A stretch of DNA of 64,000 bases from JAJYKC01 sp035545735 (GTDB taxonomy: Bacteria; Acidobacteriota; Terriglobia; Bryobacterales; Bryobacteraceae): contig DASZXS010000025.1 in the NCBI GenBank assembly GCA_035545735.1, positions 12,709 to 76,708 of the forward strand, in the 5' to 3' direction. The notes beneath the pieces are model-generated. The model saw only the letters and a program-made list of their open reading frames with translations, ran no database searches and was not told the DNA's origin. The translations under genes and the position numbers were made by a program. Of this stretch, positions 53,640 through 61,847 are shown one piece after another (the stretch's first letter is position 1; each line of letters starts with the position of its first letter).

Positions 53640-55214
53640 ATGACATTGACGATCTCCAAAACGGCGGCCAAGGCGTCGCCCATTCGCGGGCACTTCCTGG
53701 CCGCTTTGGCCTCGGCATACGCGTCGATTTTCTTTCTGATCCGCTATCTTGCCGACCCCGAGCGGCCCGGCGGCGTGTCCATTCCCGGCTGGTACGACCG
53801 CCTCTATAGCTATGATCAGTGGCAATACTACCTGATGGCCAACGCGATCCATGATGGATCGCTGGGACCTTTTCAATATCCGGTCCTTTATCCTTTCCTC
53901 GGCTACGCCGGCGGCTTTTTTTACCGGAAAGACCCCTTTGTAATTCCCGACCTCTTCCTTTTTGCCATCGCTGTTTATTTTTCCGTTCGCGTGTTCGCGG
54001 TGGTGCTTGACAACTCCGGTCTCACGCTCGCCGCCGCCGGGCTATTGATTCATTCCACCTGCGCCCTGTTCGTAAAGCCGTGGACCACCACAGTTACCGC
54101 CGCGGCGCTCGCGGTCATCCTGTTCGTCTATCTGGAGCGCCGCGCTTCCACCTTTTGGGGCGTCATTTGCGGTTTCGCCGTGGCGGCCACATTCGGAGCG
54201 CGAATCGGCGATGTCGTTCTTGCCGGCGCCGTGGCCGCGCTCATCGTGTGGGAGTTGGTGCAAAAGAGAACGGGCGCGCGGTTCCTGGCCGCCGCGGCGG
54301 TCACCGCACTCGCCGTCGTGGGAGCCGTCCTGCTGGTGAACCACAAATTCAGCGGTCTGTGGCTGGGCAATTATTACCAATCCGCCGCCGGGCAGCAATG
54401 GTGCGTCGCGTGCATTCCGTGGAAGCTTTACGGTTACCTGATCGACCCCTTGCGTTTTCAGGGCGCGGGCGACGTGCTCGCGGTCCCCATGATTCAAGTG
54501 GCTCCGTTGCTCCTACTCGCCCCGCTTGGCTTGTTCTTTCTCTTCCGGAACCCTTCCAGGCGACGCGCGGCGGCCGGCTTTTCCACCATGTTTGCCGGAT
54601 GGTTCGTAATCTACGGGCCATTCTCCGCCGTCACCGGCTCGAGCCTGCGGTATGGGTCCGCGCACTATGCGAAGGTCCTGTTTCCCGTGGTGATCTGTTG
54701 CGCCTGCTGGGCTCTCGTTGTCGCCGTACACCCGGCGCCGGCGGAACGCAAAAGCTCCCTCTGGTACGCAGCCGTCGTAACGGCCGCCCTGTTGGGTATC
54801 GCCTCGATCTCTCCCCACAAGCTGGACCTTGCCGGCGTTCGAGTTTCGTCGAACGCAAACCCAAGCGCCGCATGGCAAGCCGTCGATGGCGACACAAATA
54901 CCCGCTGGGATTCCGCGGCCCCTCAAAAGCCGGGATTGGAATATAACCTCGACTTCGAGCGAACTGTTATCTTGAACCGCATCGACCTCGACACCGCGCG
55001 CAGCCCAGGCGGGTTCGCGCGGAGAGTGAAAATCGAGGTTTCAACCGACGGCAAAACATGGAGCGAGGTCGTAGCCAGCGCCGGAACCCTCCCCGGCGCG
55101 GAGGCCCATTACTACTTCAGCCCCGCCCGTGTACGGCAGATCCGCTTTGTTCTGACAGCGTCCGATCCGTCTGCTTACTGGTCCATTTACGAGATAGGGG
55201 CCTACGGATGGTAA
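53640..55214 (+). CDS. Polytopic membrane protein fused to discoidin (F5/8 type C) domain
   Basis: 524 residues. About ten transmembrane segments occupy residues 15-395 (SAYASIFFLIRYLADPERP; LAAAGLLIHSTCALFVKPW). From about 400 a discoidin-like domain follows (SSNANPSAAWQAVDGDTNTR, then LEYNLDFERTVILNRIDLD, ending WSIYEIGAYGW). An early loop motif YDRLYSYDQWQYY is acidic and aromatic. GT-C-like transferase is possible. The discoidin domain would sit outside the membrane and bind carbohydrate or lipid. The fusion is unusual. Starts 25 bases after the NHL gene. Confidence 0.75.
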   Translation: MTLTISKTAAKASPIRGHFLAALASAYASIFFLIRYLADPERPGGVSIPGWYDRLYSYDQWQYYLMANAIHDGSLGPFQYPVLYPFLGYAGGFFYRKDPFVIPDLFLFAIAVYFSVRVFAVVLDNSGLTLAAAGLLIHSTCALFVKPWTTTVTAAALAVILFVYLERRASTFWGVICGFAVAATFGARIGDVVLAGAVAALIVWELVQKRTGARFLAAAAVTALAVVGAVLLVNHKFSGLWLGNYYQSAAGQQWCVACIPWKLYGYLIDPLRFQGAGDVLAVPMIQVAPLLLLAPLGLFFLFRNPSRRRAAAGFSTMFAGWFVIYGPFSAVTGSSLRYGSAHYAKVLFPVVICCACWALVVAVHPAPAERKSSLWYAAVVTAALLGIASISPHKLDLAGVRVSSNANPSAAWQAVDGDTNTRWDSAAPQKPGLEYNLDFERTVILNRIDLDTARSPGGFARRVKIEVSTDGKTWSEVVASAGTLPGAEAHYYFSPARVRQIRFVLTASDPSAYWSIYEIGAYGW

Positions 55215-55257
55215 CCGGAGTTACTAATCCGTGAACCGCTTCGTTCCGCCTCGCACT

Positions 55258-55701
55258 CTACGCGCTCTCCGCCTGGGCCGACCCCTCCATCAGCGTGGCG
55301 AACAAGGTGAGGATGAAGCTCGCTTTGCCCTTTAAAGGAATGAAGTGATATGTTTCGTGAACACCGGCGAACGGAATTGAAACGGGCCCGGCGTGTGACG
55401 TTACAATCGCGTCTGTCGTAAACGCCTTCTGATCGCCGATCCCCGCAAGGCTGATCGCTGGAATCAGAACGCTGAAGGAAGTGGAGCCTGCATCGATCGT
55501 CACGTGGGTGGTGACGGACACCAAGGTTCCGATTTCGGAACTCAACGTCCGGATCTGGGACCCGGCGAAGTGTCTGACCGGGCCTGCTCCTTGCGTGAGG
55601 TTAAAGACCGGCTGGCCAATAAAGCTGGATGTTTCGTAATCGACCTTCGTTTTGCCGTCACTACTTTGCAAGACGAATCGGTTGGGTTGGAGGCTCGCCA
55701 T
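55258..55701 (-). CDS. Hypothetical protein, beta-rich
   Basis: 147 residues. ATG at 55701 has AAAGGAG seven bases upstream, which is convincing; the longer reading from 55791 is not. The sequence starts MASLQPNRFVLQSSDGKTKV and is rich in beta-strand with no signal peptide. AFTTDAIVTSHAGPVSIPFA and HETYHFIPLKGKASFILTLF are its most regular parts. I recognise no family. No neighbour gives a role, since the membrane protein gene upstream is convergent. Confidence 0.6.
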   Translation of the reverse strand: MASLQPNRFVLQSSDGKTKVDYETSSFIGQPVFNLTQGAGPVRHFAGSQIRTLSSEIGTLVSVTTHVTIDAGSTSFSVLIPAISLAGIGDQKAFTTDAIVTSHAGPVSIPFAGVHETYHFIPLKGKASFILTLFATLMEGSAQAESA

Positions 55702-55888
55702 CGGTGGGCTCCTTTCTTTCCCCATGCCTTTTGGGGCTCGGGCCACGAGCGGCTCGGATCTTACTCTACTCGCAGTCGGCAAGCGCGTCAATGGAAAATC
55801 TGATCTTTACGCCGGAGACGGCGCCTCCGTTGGCGGCGCCGGCAGTCTTGACTTCGCAGCCTTGTGGCTTGCTTCGGGAGACGTTGCA

Positions 55889-55970
55889 GGAAAAACCCGG
55901 GACCGCCGGCTCTGCCGCGGATCGCGACTAAGTCGCGATCCGGCGGCACGCAGGCTGCCCGGGTTTTCCC
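55889..55970. terminator. Long two-level inverted repeat, likely bidirectional terminator
   Basis: The outer arms AAAACCCGGG and CCCGGGTTTT (55892-55901 and 55958-55967) enclose an inner perfect 11-base hairpin, CGGATCGCGAC-TAA-GTCGCGATCCG (55918-55942). Each outer arm ends in an A/T run as in terminators on either strand. It lies between the hypothetical gene at 55258 and the convergent-side DUF3455 gene. No gene overlaps it. Confidence 0.6.
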
Positions 55971-55980
55971 TATGCGGCGC

Positions 55981-56658
55981 TTATCTCCCCTCGCGGAAGA
56001 AGTAGTAATCGGCGGTATACGGAACCAGGCTTTGCTTACCCACATCGGCGGCCGTGGAGCAGCCGTCGGCCGGAGCCGATCCACCCTTAGTGTTCAAGCG
56101 CTGGATGTAAGTGGCCGGCGTCAGCAATTTACCACCCGTGGGGCCCGCTTGCGCTCCGATTACCTGCAACAGCAGGCAGCCGATCGCACCCGCGTTGGGG
56201 CAGCTCGGATGAGAACCGGCGGGAATCGCATTGGTAGTTTGCGCCCACACCTTGCTGCTGTCGAAAGAGCCCTGCCAGGTTGCGTTGGCGAATGGCAGAG
56301 GGTCCGGAGCGAACTTGTTAGGGCTGGTATTGGGGCTGAGGAAGTGTGTGATGATCTGGAACGCCTGCCCGAAAAGGTTCGTCGTGAGAGTGGCCTCGGG
56401 GCGAGGGTTGTTGACGGTCCAGGACGCGCCGGTCGCGGTCGGCAGGCATACGTAGCCCTGCGTACCCGCTCCATTTCCCAGCAGGAACGCAAACTGTCCT
56501 TCTGGCGGCGTAATGAGCGTAGGAGTGGGCGGGGAGGTGATGGATTGCGCCGCCATGTTGGTGGTGGCGCCGATTGCACATCCGATTACAAAAGCGGCTG
56601 CGAGCAGCCTCCGGACCCGTGCAGTGTTCTTGAGTTGTTGAGCTAGGTTATAGTTCAT
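55981..56658 (-). CDS. Secreted DUF3455 protein
   Basis: 225 residues from ATG 56658, with AAAAGG upstream and a signal peptide (LLAAAFVIGCAIGATTNMAA). The DUF3455 pattern is seen: PEGQFAFLLGNGAGTQGY, TWQGSFDSSKVWAQT, GCLLLQVIGAQAGPTGGKL, IQRLNTKGGSAPADGCST, ending VPYTADYYFFREG. The cysteines suggest disulfides. The family occurs widely in soil bacteria and fungi; no function is known to me. A longer reading from 56805 has no signal peptide. Confidence 0.85.
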   Translation of the reverse strand: MNYNLAQQLKNTARVRRLLAAAFVIGCAIGATTNMAAQSITSPPTPTLITPPEGQFAFLLGNGAGTQGYVCLPTATGASWTVNNPRPEATLTTNLFGQAFQIITHFLSPNTSPNKFAPDPLPFANATWQGSFDSSKVWAQTTNAIPAGSHPSCPNAGAIGCLLLQVIGAQAGPTGGKLLTPATYIQRLNTKGGSAPADGCSTAADVGKQSLVPYTADYYFFREGR

Positions 56659-57228
56659 TTTTCCTTTTAACTTTTCTTTTCGAGGCTTTGATCGTCCTCC
56701 TAAAGAGACGCGAAAAGCTGCAATAAGACTGTGCCGGTTTTGGAAGTAATACGTAAATGAATTGTCTCCGCCTCCGGCCTGGAGTGAAGGCGGGTCAGAG
56801 CTCACCTGTTTCCTCGGATTGCCGTTTTCTACCGGACAACTATTTGCGTACCTAAGATTGTTAGGGGTATGCAGCAGGAGCGCTGCTAACGGTCATTCCG
56901 CGCGTGCCGTTGCTTGAATGAATCGCCGCCGCATCCGGCGAGACAGTACAGGCCGGCTGCGGCGGCGAGTACAGCAATTGGACCTTTGCCCGCAAAGAGA
57001 ACTAGGTTCATGTGCGTGACCGCCTTGAGAGGTTGAAGTCCCGAGGGCATGGGGCCCGCTGCTGACACCGAGGTAGTGCCGGCTGGAGATTTTTCGTTTC
57101 ACGGCGGCGCCCACGCTGATTGGATTGGTCGCGAGCCGGTCCGGCGCCTGCCTGGCGATGCCGTCCAAGCTGTTCCCGGCGCCGGACCGGGCAAAAGCGT
57201 TCGCGAACGTCGTCGCGCCGTTCGGCTG
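56659..57228 (-). other. 570-base gap without a confident gene
   Basis: Contains the upstream region of the DUF3455 gene. A 60-codon minus frame (57068-56886) reads MNLVLFAGKGPIAVLAAAAG followed by LYCLAGCGGDSF, which resembles a single membrane segment or lipoprotein-like end, but there is no ribosome site and the composition fits chance. A 5-base hairpin at 56871-56887 is weak. I see no RNA gene. Confidence 0.35.
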
Positions 57229-57576
57229 CTAGTCGGTTGCCGGATTGAAAAAGATCTCTCGCACCTCGACCTGCCCCCCGGTGGCGGCGACGCCTTTGCG
57301 CGCCCATGCCACCGCCTCGTCCGTGTCAGCGCATTCTAATATCCAAAAGCCGCCGATGTGTTCTTTCGTCTCAAGGTACGGCCCGTCGGTGACGAGGACT
57401 TCGCCATCGGTCTGCGCTCGCAGCGACTTCGCGGCCCCCAGGCCGCAAGCGAACTTCCGGACACCGGCGGCAAGCATCTCTTTGTTGAGCGCGTGAATCT
57501 CGCGGACCGTCGCTTCGTCCATCTGGGACGGGTCGAAGTCGTCGGGAAGGTAACCAGCAACCAGGTACTGCGGCAT
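57229..57576 (-). CDS. YciI-like (DGPF domain) protein
   Basis: 115 residues of the YCII/DGPF-related family. The signature is VTDGPYLETKEHIGGFWILE, in the usual position of DGPF. The start MPQYLVAGYLPDDFDP matches the family's first strand. These small alpha-beta proteins often neighbour ECF sigma genes or act in small-molecule turnover; no sigma gene is adjacent here (the closest is at 61113). GAGACG precedes the ATG. A 9-base GC hairpin (57599-57622) lies in its 5' leader. Confidence 0.9.
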   Translation of the reverse strand: MPQYLVAGYLPDDFDPSQMDEATVREIHALNKEMLAAGVRKFACGLGAAKSLRAQTDGEVLVTDGPYLETKEHIGGFWILECADTDEAVAWARKGVAATGGQVEVREIFFNPATD

Positions 57577-57598
57577 CGTCGTCTCCTGAAATGGTCTC

Positions 57599-57622
57599 CA
57601 GGCGGGCTCGCTCGCCCGCCTG
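57599..57622. other. GC-rich perfect hairpin in yciI-cdd intergenic region
   Basis: CAGGCGGGC-TCGCTC-GCCCGCCTG: a nine-base perfect stem with six-base loop, followed on the plus strand by no T-run. It lies in the 112-base gap between divergent YciI-like and cytidine deaminase genes, so it may be an operator or a leader hairpin, not a terminator. Confidence 0.35.
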
Positions 57623-57688
57623 CACTATAACGACGAACGGCCGGGCCGGAATTCGACAAGTCGTGAAAGAAATTTAGCGCCGATTGAA

Positions 57689-58150
57689 ATGGCGTATCGT
57701 AAGGAGGAGGATATCGGGGCGCGTTTTTCGGAGATCCGGCCCGACTGGTCATCTTCGATGGCGATGGATAATCTGCTGGCGCTCGCGCTCGAAGCGCGGG
57801 CGAGTGCGCATGCTCCGTTTTCCCAGTTCCGGGTGGGCGCCGCCCTGGAAGATCGCTCCGGGCGCGTGTACACCGGCTGCAATATCGAGAGCGCGAGCTA
57901 TGGCCTTACGCTGTGCGCGGAACGCGTGGCGTGTTTCAAAGCAGTGTCGGAAGGCGCAAGGGCATTTACCCGGATCGCCGTAGCCGCGGACACCGAAAAT
58001 CTGACACCACCGTGCGGCGCGTGCCGGCAGATTCTCTGGGAGTTTTGCGGGGATATCGAGGTGGCGCTGGTGAATCCGGGGGGCCGCACGGAAACGGTCC
58101 GCCTGAAAGACTTACTGCCGAGAGCATTCGATGCGGATTTTCTTCGCTAG
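57689..58150 (+). CDS. cdd: Cytidine deaminase
   Basis: 153 residues. Deaminates cytidine/deoxycytidine to uridine. The zinc site is intact: CNIESASYGLTLCAERVA provides Cys and the catalytic Glu (CAE), and PPCGACRQIL provides the other two cysteines. Compared with the family (about 130 residues) this reading has an N-terminal extension of about 22 residues (MAYRKEEDIGARFSE); ATG 57758 would give the standard length. Its 3' end overlaps the amidohydrolase start by 20 bases, which links the two products. Confidence 0.93.
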   Translation: MAYRKEEDIGARFSEIRPDWSSSMAMDNLLALALEARASAHAPFSQFRVGAALEDRSGRVYTGCNIESASYGLTLCAERVACFKAVSEGARAFTRIAVAADTENLTPPCGACRQILWEFCGDIEVALVNPGGRTETVRLKDLLPRAFDADFLR

Positions 58151-59507
58151 TTTTCTTCTTCTCGCCGCGCTGGGGCACACCGAAACGGTGGACGCCATCT
58201 GGTCCGCCGGCTACGTAGTGACCCAGGACGCGGGCCGCCGCGTGATCGAAAACGGTTCGGTTGCCGTGCGCGGCGAGCGGATCGTCGCGGTGGGAACCAG
58301 CCAGGAAATCGCGCGCCGGTATCGGGCGAAACGCCGCCTGGACCGGCCTCAGGCGATTCTCATTCCCGGCCTGATTAACGGGCACACGCACGCCGCGATG
58401 TCCCTGCTGCGGGGGATCGCGGACGACGTCAAGCTGGAAGACTGGCTCCACAAATATATCTTCCCGGCGGAAGCGCGCAATGTGACGCCGGAATTCGTGC
58501 TGTGGGGAACGCGGCTTGCGTGCCTGGAGATGATGCTCTCGGGGACAACCACGTTCGTCGACATGTACTATTACGAGGATCAAGCGGCCCGAGCGGCGCG
58601 GGACGCGGGCATGCGGGCCGTCCTCGGCGAAACGACGATCGGCTTCCCCGCCCCCGACGCCAAGACGCCGCAAGCCGCACGCGCGTTTGCCGAGGCATTT
58701 ATGCGAAAGTTCCACGGTGATTCGCTCATCACCGCCGCCATCGCTCCTCATGCGATATACACGAATAGCACGGAGGACCTGAAGGCGGCGCGGGAACTCG
58801 CCAACCGCTACCAGGCGCCGCTGCTCATCCACATCTCCGAAACCCGGCATGAGAACGAGGAATCGCTGGCGAAACACGGTATGTCCCCCACGCGCTACCT
58901 TGATTCCCTCGGATTCTGGAAGGGGCGCTCCATCGCCGCCCATGGGGTTTGGCTGGACAGTGCGGACCAGGCGATTCTCAAAGCCCGCGGCGTCGGGATT
59001 GTACACTGCCCGTCCAGCAATATGAAACTCGCGAGCGGTATTGCGCCCGTCGCCCGGATGCTGGCCGAAGATATGCTGGTGGGGCTCGGCACGGATGGCC
59101 CCGCCGGCAGCAACAACGATTTCGACCTGATGGAAGAAATGAACCTCGCCGCCAATTTACAGAAAGTCGCAACCGGCGACCCAACGGTCCTGAATGCCCG
59201 CCAGGCTTTGGACCTGGCGACAATCCTCGGGGCCAAGGCCATCGGCATGGAGGACCAGATCGGCTCCATCGAGACATCCAAAAAGGCCGACCTTGTGATG
59301 GTTCGCATCGACCGGCCTCATGCCGTGCCGATGTACAACGTCTATTCGCAACTGGTCTACGCGCTGAAGGGATCGGACGTTCAGGACGTTATGATCAACG
59401 GGGTCGCCGTCGTTTCTTCCGGAAAGGCCGTGCGTCTGGACGCCGGCGTTATTCTGGCCAAAGCCCACGAATTTCAGAAAAGCATCGCGTCTTCCCTCTC
59501 CCGGTAA
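58131..59507 (+). CDS. Secreted amidohydrolase (MTA/SAH deaminase-like)
   Basis: 458 residues of the chlorohydrolase/amidohydrolase superfamily, similar to 5-methylthioadenosine/S-adenosylhomocysteine deaminases. Metal ligands are present: HTH (85-87; LINGHTHAAMS), HISETRHE, AHGVWLD, and the Asp in GLGTDGPAGSNND. The N-terminus (MRIFFASFLLLAALGHTE) reads as a signal peptide, unusual for this normally cytosolic family. Start overlaps cdd by 20 bases, so both are on one transcript. Substrate not readable; may act on other amino-heterocycles. Confidence 0.9.
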   Translation: MRIFFASFLLLAALGHTETVDAIWSAGYVVTQDAGRRVIENGSVAVRGERIVAVGTSQEIARRYRAKRRLDRPQAILIPGLINGHTHAAMSLLRGIADDVKLEDWLHKYIFPAEARNVTPEFVLWGTRLACLEMMLSGTTTFVDMYYYEDQAARAARDAGMRAVLGETTIGFPAPDAKTPQAARAFAEAFMRKFHGDSLITAAIAPHAIYTNSTEDLKAARELANRYQAPLLIHISETRHENEESLAKHGMSPTRYLDSLGFWKGRSIAAHGVWLDSADQAILKARGVGIVHCPSSNMKLASGIAPVARMLAEDMLVGLGTDGPAGSNNDFDLMEEMNLAANLQKVATGDPTVLNARQALDLATILGAKAIGMEDQIGSIETSKKADLVMVRIDRPHAVPMYNVYSQLVYALKGSDVQDVMINGVAVVSSGKAVRLDAGVILAKAHEFQKSIASSLSR

Positions 59508-59633
59508 TACCCCTCCATTCCCGAGCGGGCTACGGGAAAAAGAGGAGAGAAAAGGCTCCTCATTCAACTAAGTAGTGTTCACAAAATTTTCGGAACCGCC
59601 GTGTCCCCGAATTGTTGAGGAGATTACTCAGAC

Positions 59634-60380
59634 ATGTCCCTTTGGCTACGGTGTGCCCGGAGCGCGGCAGTCGCCGTCCTTGCGCTGGCCGCTCCGTCCG
59701 CGTTCGCGGACACGATTGTCACCGGCACGTTCACCGACGCCGCGAGTTGGGCCGCCGCCGCGGACCAAACCGGCGAGATCACGTTCGATGGCGTCGCGCC
59801 CCTGGGATCCTATTCGACCTACGGATCGGCGGCGGGCTACACCAGCGACGGGATTACCTTCATAGGCCAAAATGGCAGCGGCTATCTGGAACAGATCGTC
59901 GATGCGGCCTTTCAGAACCCATTCAACAACTGGGGTTCCGGGGGCAGCCTGACATCCGCTCAATATGTGAGCACCGGCTTCTCTCCCATCATTCACGTGG
60001 TCCTGCCCGCGGGCGTCACGGCGTTCGCGGTCGACCTCGGCAGCCTCAGCCCCAACGGAATGGGCGTTCAGATCACATTGGACAGCGGGGACACGTTCAG
60101 CGTTCCTACCGGCGCCCGCCCGGATCTCGCGTTCTTCGGCGTCACCACCAGCGCCGCGGTCAACTACGTGGACTTTATGCTCGTCGGCGCCGACCCGGAC
60201 AATGGCAGCCAGTTGCTAATGGATAACTTCGCCGTCGGAACCGCGGCGGAAACGGCCACTCCCGAAGCGGGCACACTGGGATTGATCGGTCTGGGACTCG
60301 TTTTCCTGCCCGCGCTGCGGCGGCGCGCTAGTTCATCCCAAGCGGCCGGTTCGTACGGAAGTATTTCTTATAGGCGGTGA
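59634..60380 (+). CDS. PEP-CTERM-like secreted protein with extended C-terminus
   Basis: 248 residues. Signal peptide (AAVAVLALAAPSAFADTIV), a beta-sandwich middle (FAVDLGSLSPNGMGVQITLD), and near the end a PEP-CTERM-like sorting signal, TPEAGTLGLIGLGLVFLPAL followed by RRR. The Pro-Glu-Pro motif reads Pro-Glu-Ala. After RRR the protein runs on 17 residues more (ASSSQAAGSYGSISYRR), whereas the family normally stops there; a TAG in another frame is found at 60329. The ribosome site GAGGAG lies 11 bases upstream. The last 53 bases overlap the convergent anti-sigma gene. Confidence 0.75.
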   Translation: MSLWLRCARSAAVAVLALAAPSAFADTIVTGTFTDAASWAAAADQTGEITFDGVAPLGSYSTYGSAAGYTSDGITFIGQNGSGYLEQIVDAAFQNPFNNWGSGGSLTSAQYVSTGFSPIIHVVLPAGVTAFAVDLGSLSPNGMGVQITLDSGDTFSVPTGARPDLAFFGVTTSAAVNYVDFMLVGADPDNGSQLLMDNFAVGTAAETATPEAGTLGLIGLGLVFLPALRRRASSSQAAGSYGSISYRR

Positions 60381-61116
60381 TCCAATCGGTGGAAATCTCC
60401 CGCTGAGCGGTTGCGAGATCGAGTTTCCCGGCGCAGACCATACTGTGGAGGCGGTCCTCCAACGCATCCTTGACGCGCGCATTCCACACCGTGTCGGAAT
60501 AAGGCTCAGGCCAGAGATTGCGCAAGTCGGCCGCGCCGCCCAACTCGGGCGTGATCAGGTAGTCCACCTCGTATAACTCTGCCCGCGCGTTCGGCATACC
60601 ATATTCCTCAAACACCCGGCGCTGCAGCCGTTTGGGCGCCTCGCGCAAGTCGGCGGACGGCTCCGACAGGCAGACGTCGCGCGCAGCCACGGTTCGGACC
60701 GTTCCCGGCGTGAGCGCGCGCTGCGGCCGCGCGAGAGGATCGGGCACGTTACGGTAGTGGACCACCAAAGCGGCAGCCACAAGAAGCGATGCCGCCGCGG
60801 AGGCCACCATGGCCGCTTCAAAGCGCAGAATTCTCCAGCGAGAAGGCTGCGGTTGCCTGGCAACTGCCGCCAACCTCGCCTTCAGTAGCGCGCGGGGACC
60901 GGCGGGCGGAGGAATTCGGGAATTTAGCTCCCCGTCACGGGCGCGCATGAATCCGGCGATGGTGGCTTCGATCTCATTCCGGCGCGCCCGGCATTTCCAA
61001 CAGATTTCGAGGTGCGTTCGCACCCGCGCCGCTTGCCTTGCGCTCATTTCGCCGTCGGCGGCAAGAAGCAATTCTTGGTCTGATGGATGTTGATCCGGAT
61101 GCGGCATTCGAATCAC
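60328..61116 (-). CDS. Membrane anti-sigma factor with zinc-finger domain
   Basis: 262 residues. N-terminal zf-HC2 anti-sigma domain: VRTHLEICWKCRARRNEIEA, giving the HxxxCxxC zinc knuckle. One transmembrane helix (AAMVASAAASLLVAAALVVH) follows at about residue 105. The periplasmic part of some 150 residues (YEVDYLITPELGGAADLRNL; RLHSMVCAGKLDLATAQREI) matches a conserved sensor-type domain seen in Acidobacteriota. It should hold the ECF sigma factor inactive until a periplasmic signal arrives. ATGA overlap with the sigma gene. Confidence 0.87.
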   Translation of the reverse strand: MIRMPHPDQHPSDQELLLAADGEMSARQAARVRTHLEICWKCRARRNEIEATIAGFMRARDGELNSRIPPPAGPRALLKARLAAVARQPQPSRWRILRFEAAMVASAAASLLVAAALVVHYRNVPDPLARPQRALTPGTVRTVAARDVCLSEPSADLREAPKRLQRRVFEEYGMPNARAELYEVDYLITPELGGAADLRNLWPEPYSDTVWNARVKDALEDRLHSMVCAGKLDLATAQREISTDWITAYKKYFRTNRPLGMN

Positions 61117-61691
61117 CGTTCGCCGGCGCGGCTCAGGCGCGCCAGAGAACGCCCCAGGGAATTGGAAACAGCCCCGAGCGACATTCCCAGAATTCCCGCA
61201 ATCTCGCGGTAGCGCAACCCCTCGGCGCGCAAAGAAATGCAGTGGCGCTCCTGTTCCGGAAGCGCATGGAGCACCGCGAGCAACCTCTGCTGCCGCTGCC
61301 CGGACGCGGCCTGTTCCTCGGGATTCGGCTGTGTATCCGCCCGCGCTGCCATCAACTCCGGATCGGCGATCGCCACCCGCCCGGCGCGCGTCCTGGCGCG
61401 CAAGCCAAGATTATGCGCCACGCGGAAAACCCAGCCTCGCAGATTCTTCCGGGATTTACCCTCCCGCAGATGCTGGAAGAGCGCCAAAAACGTCTCCTGG
61501 ACAACGTCCTCCCCGTCTTGGGCCGAAAGTCCCATCGAAAGCAGATATCCCAGCAGGCGGCCGCGGAACTCGTCGAAGAGCCCAATGACTTCCTGCTCGA
61601 GCGCCGACGGCGTCGGGCAACACGCATCCGCCGCTCCCACAAGAGGGATCCGCGCAGAGGATTCGTCCGATATTCCCGCCAGCATGCACAT
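61113..61691 (-). CDS. ECF sigma factor (RpoE-like)
   Basis: 192 residues. Region 2: FRGRLLGYLLSMGLSAQDGE, then DVVQETFLALFQHL and RGWVFRVAHNLG. Region 4: LHALPEQERHCISLRAEGLR, then YREIAGILGMSLGAVSNSLG. No region 1. A 36-residue Cys-containing N-terminal tail precedes region 2; no good ribosome site is seen for the ATG at 61691, so a later start is possible. Its stop overlaps the anti-sigma gene, as is standard. AACACC at 61703 may be part of a self-regulated promoter, not tested. Confidence 0.92.
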   Translation of the reverse strand: MCMLAGISDESSARIPLVGAADACCPTPSALEQEVIGLFDEFRGRLLGYLLSMGLSAQDGEDVVQETFLALFQHLREGKSRKNLRGWVFRVAHNLGLRARTRAGRVAIADPELMAARADTQPNPEEQAASGQRQQRLLAVLHALPEQERHCISLRAEGLRYREIAGILGMSLGAVSNSLGRSLARLSRAGER

Positions 61692-61847
61692 TGTCGGCGG
61701 CTAACACCGCTGACATCTCCTATATTCTTTTTAGCAAGTATCTGTTCGCGGTTTTTTTTAGGGAAGATCGGCAGTGGAACATGGAGAAATTCCGGCGGTT
61801 CCACTATCGCGTTCGCGGCCCTCTTTTGGATAAGCTTTTACTTTGCC

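Noticed and set aside
55788..56084. 98-codon minus frame over the inverted repeat
   Set aside because: Arg-rich translation crossing a hairpin, no ribosome site; composition of random GC-rich DNA.
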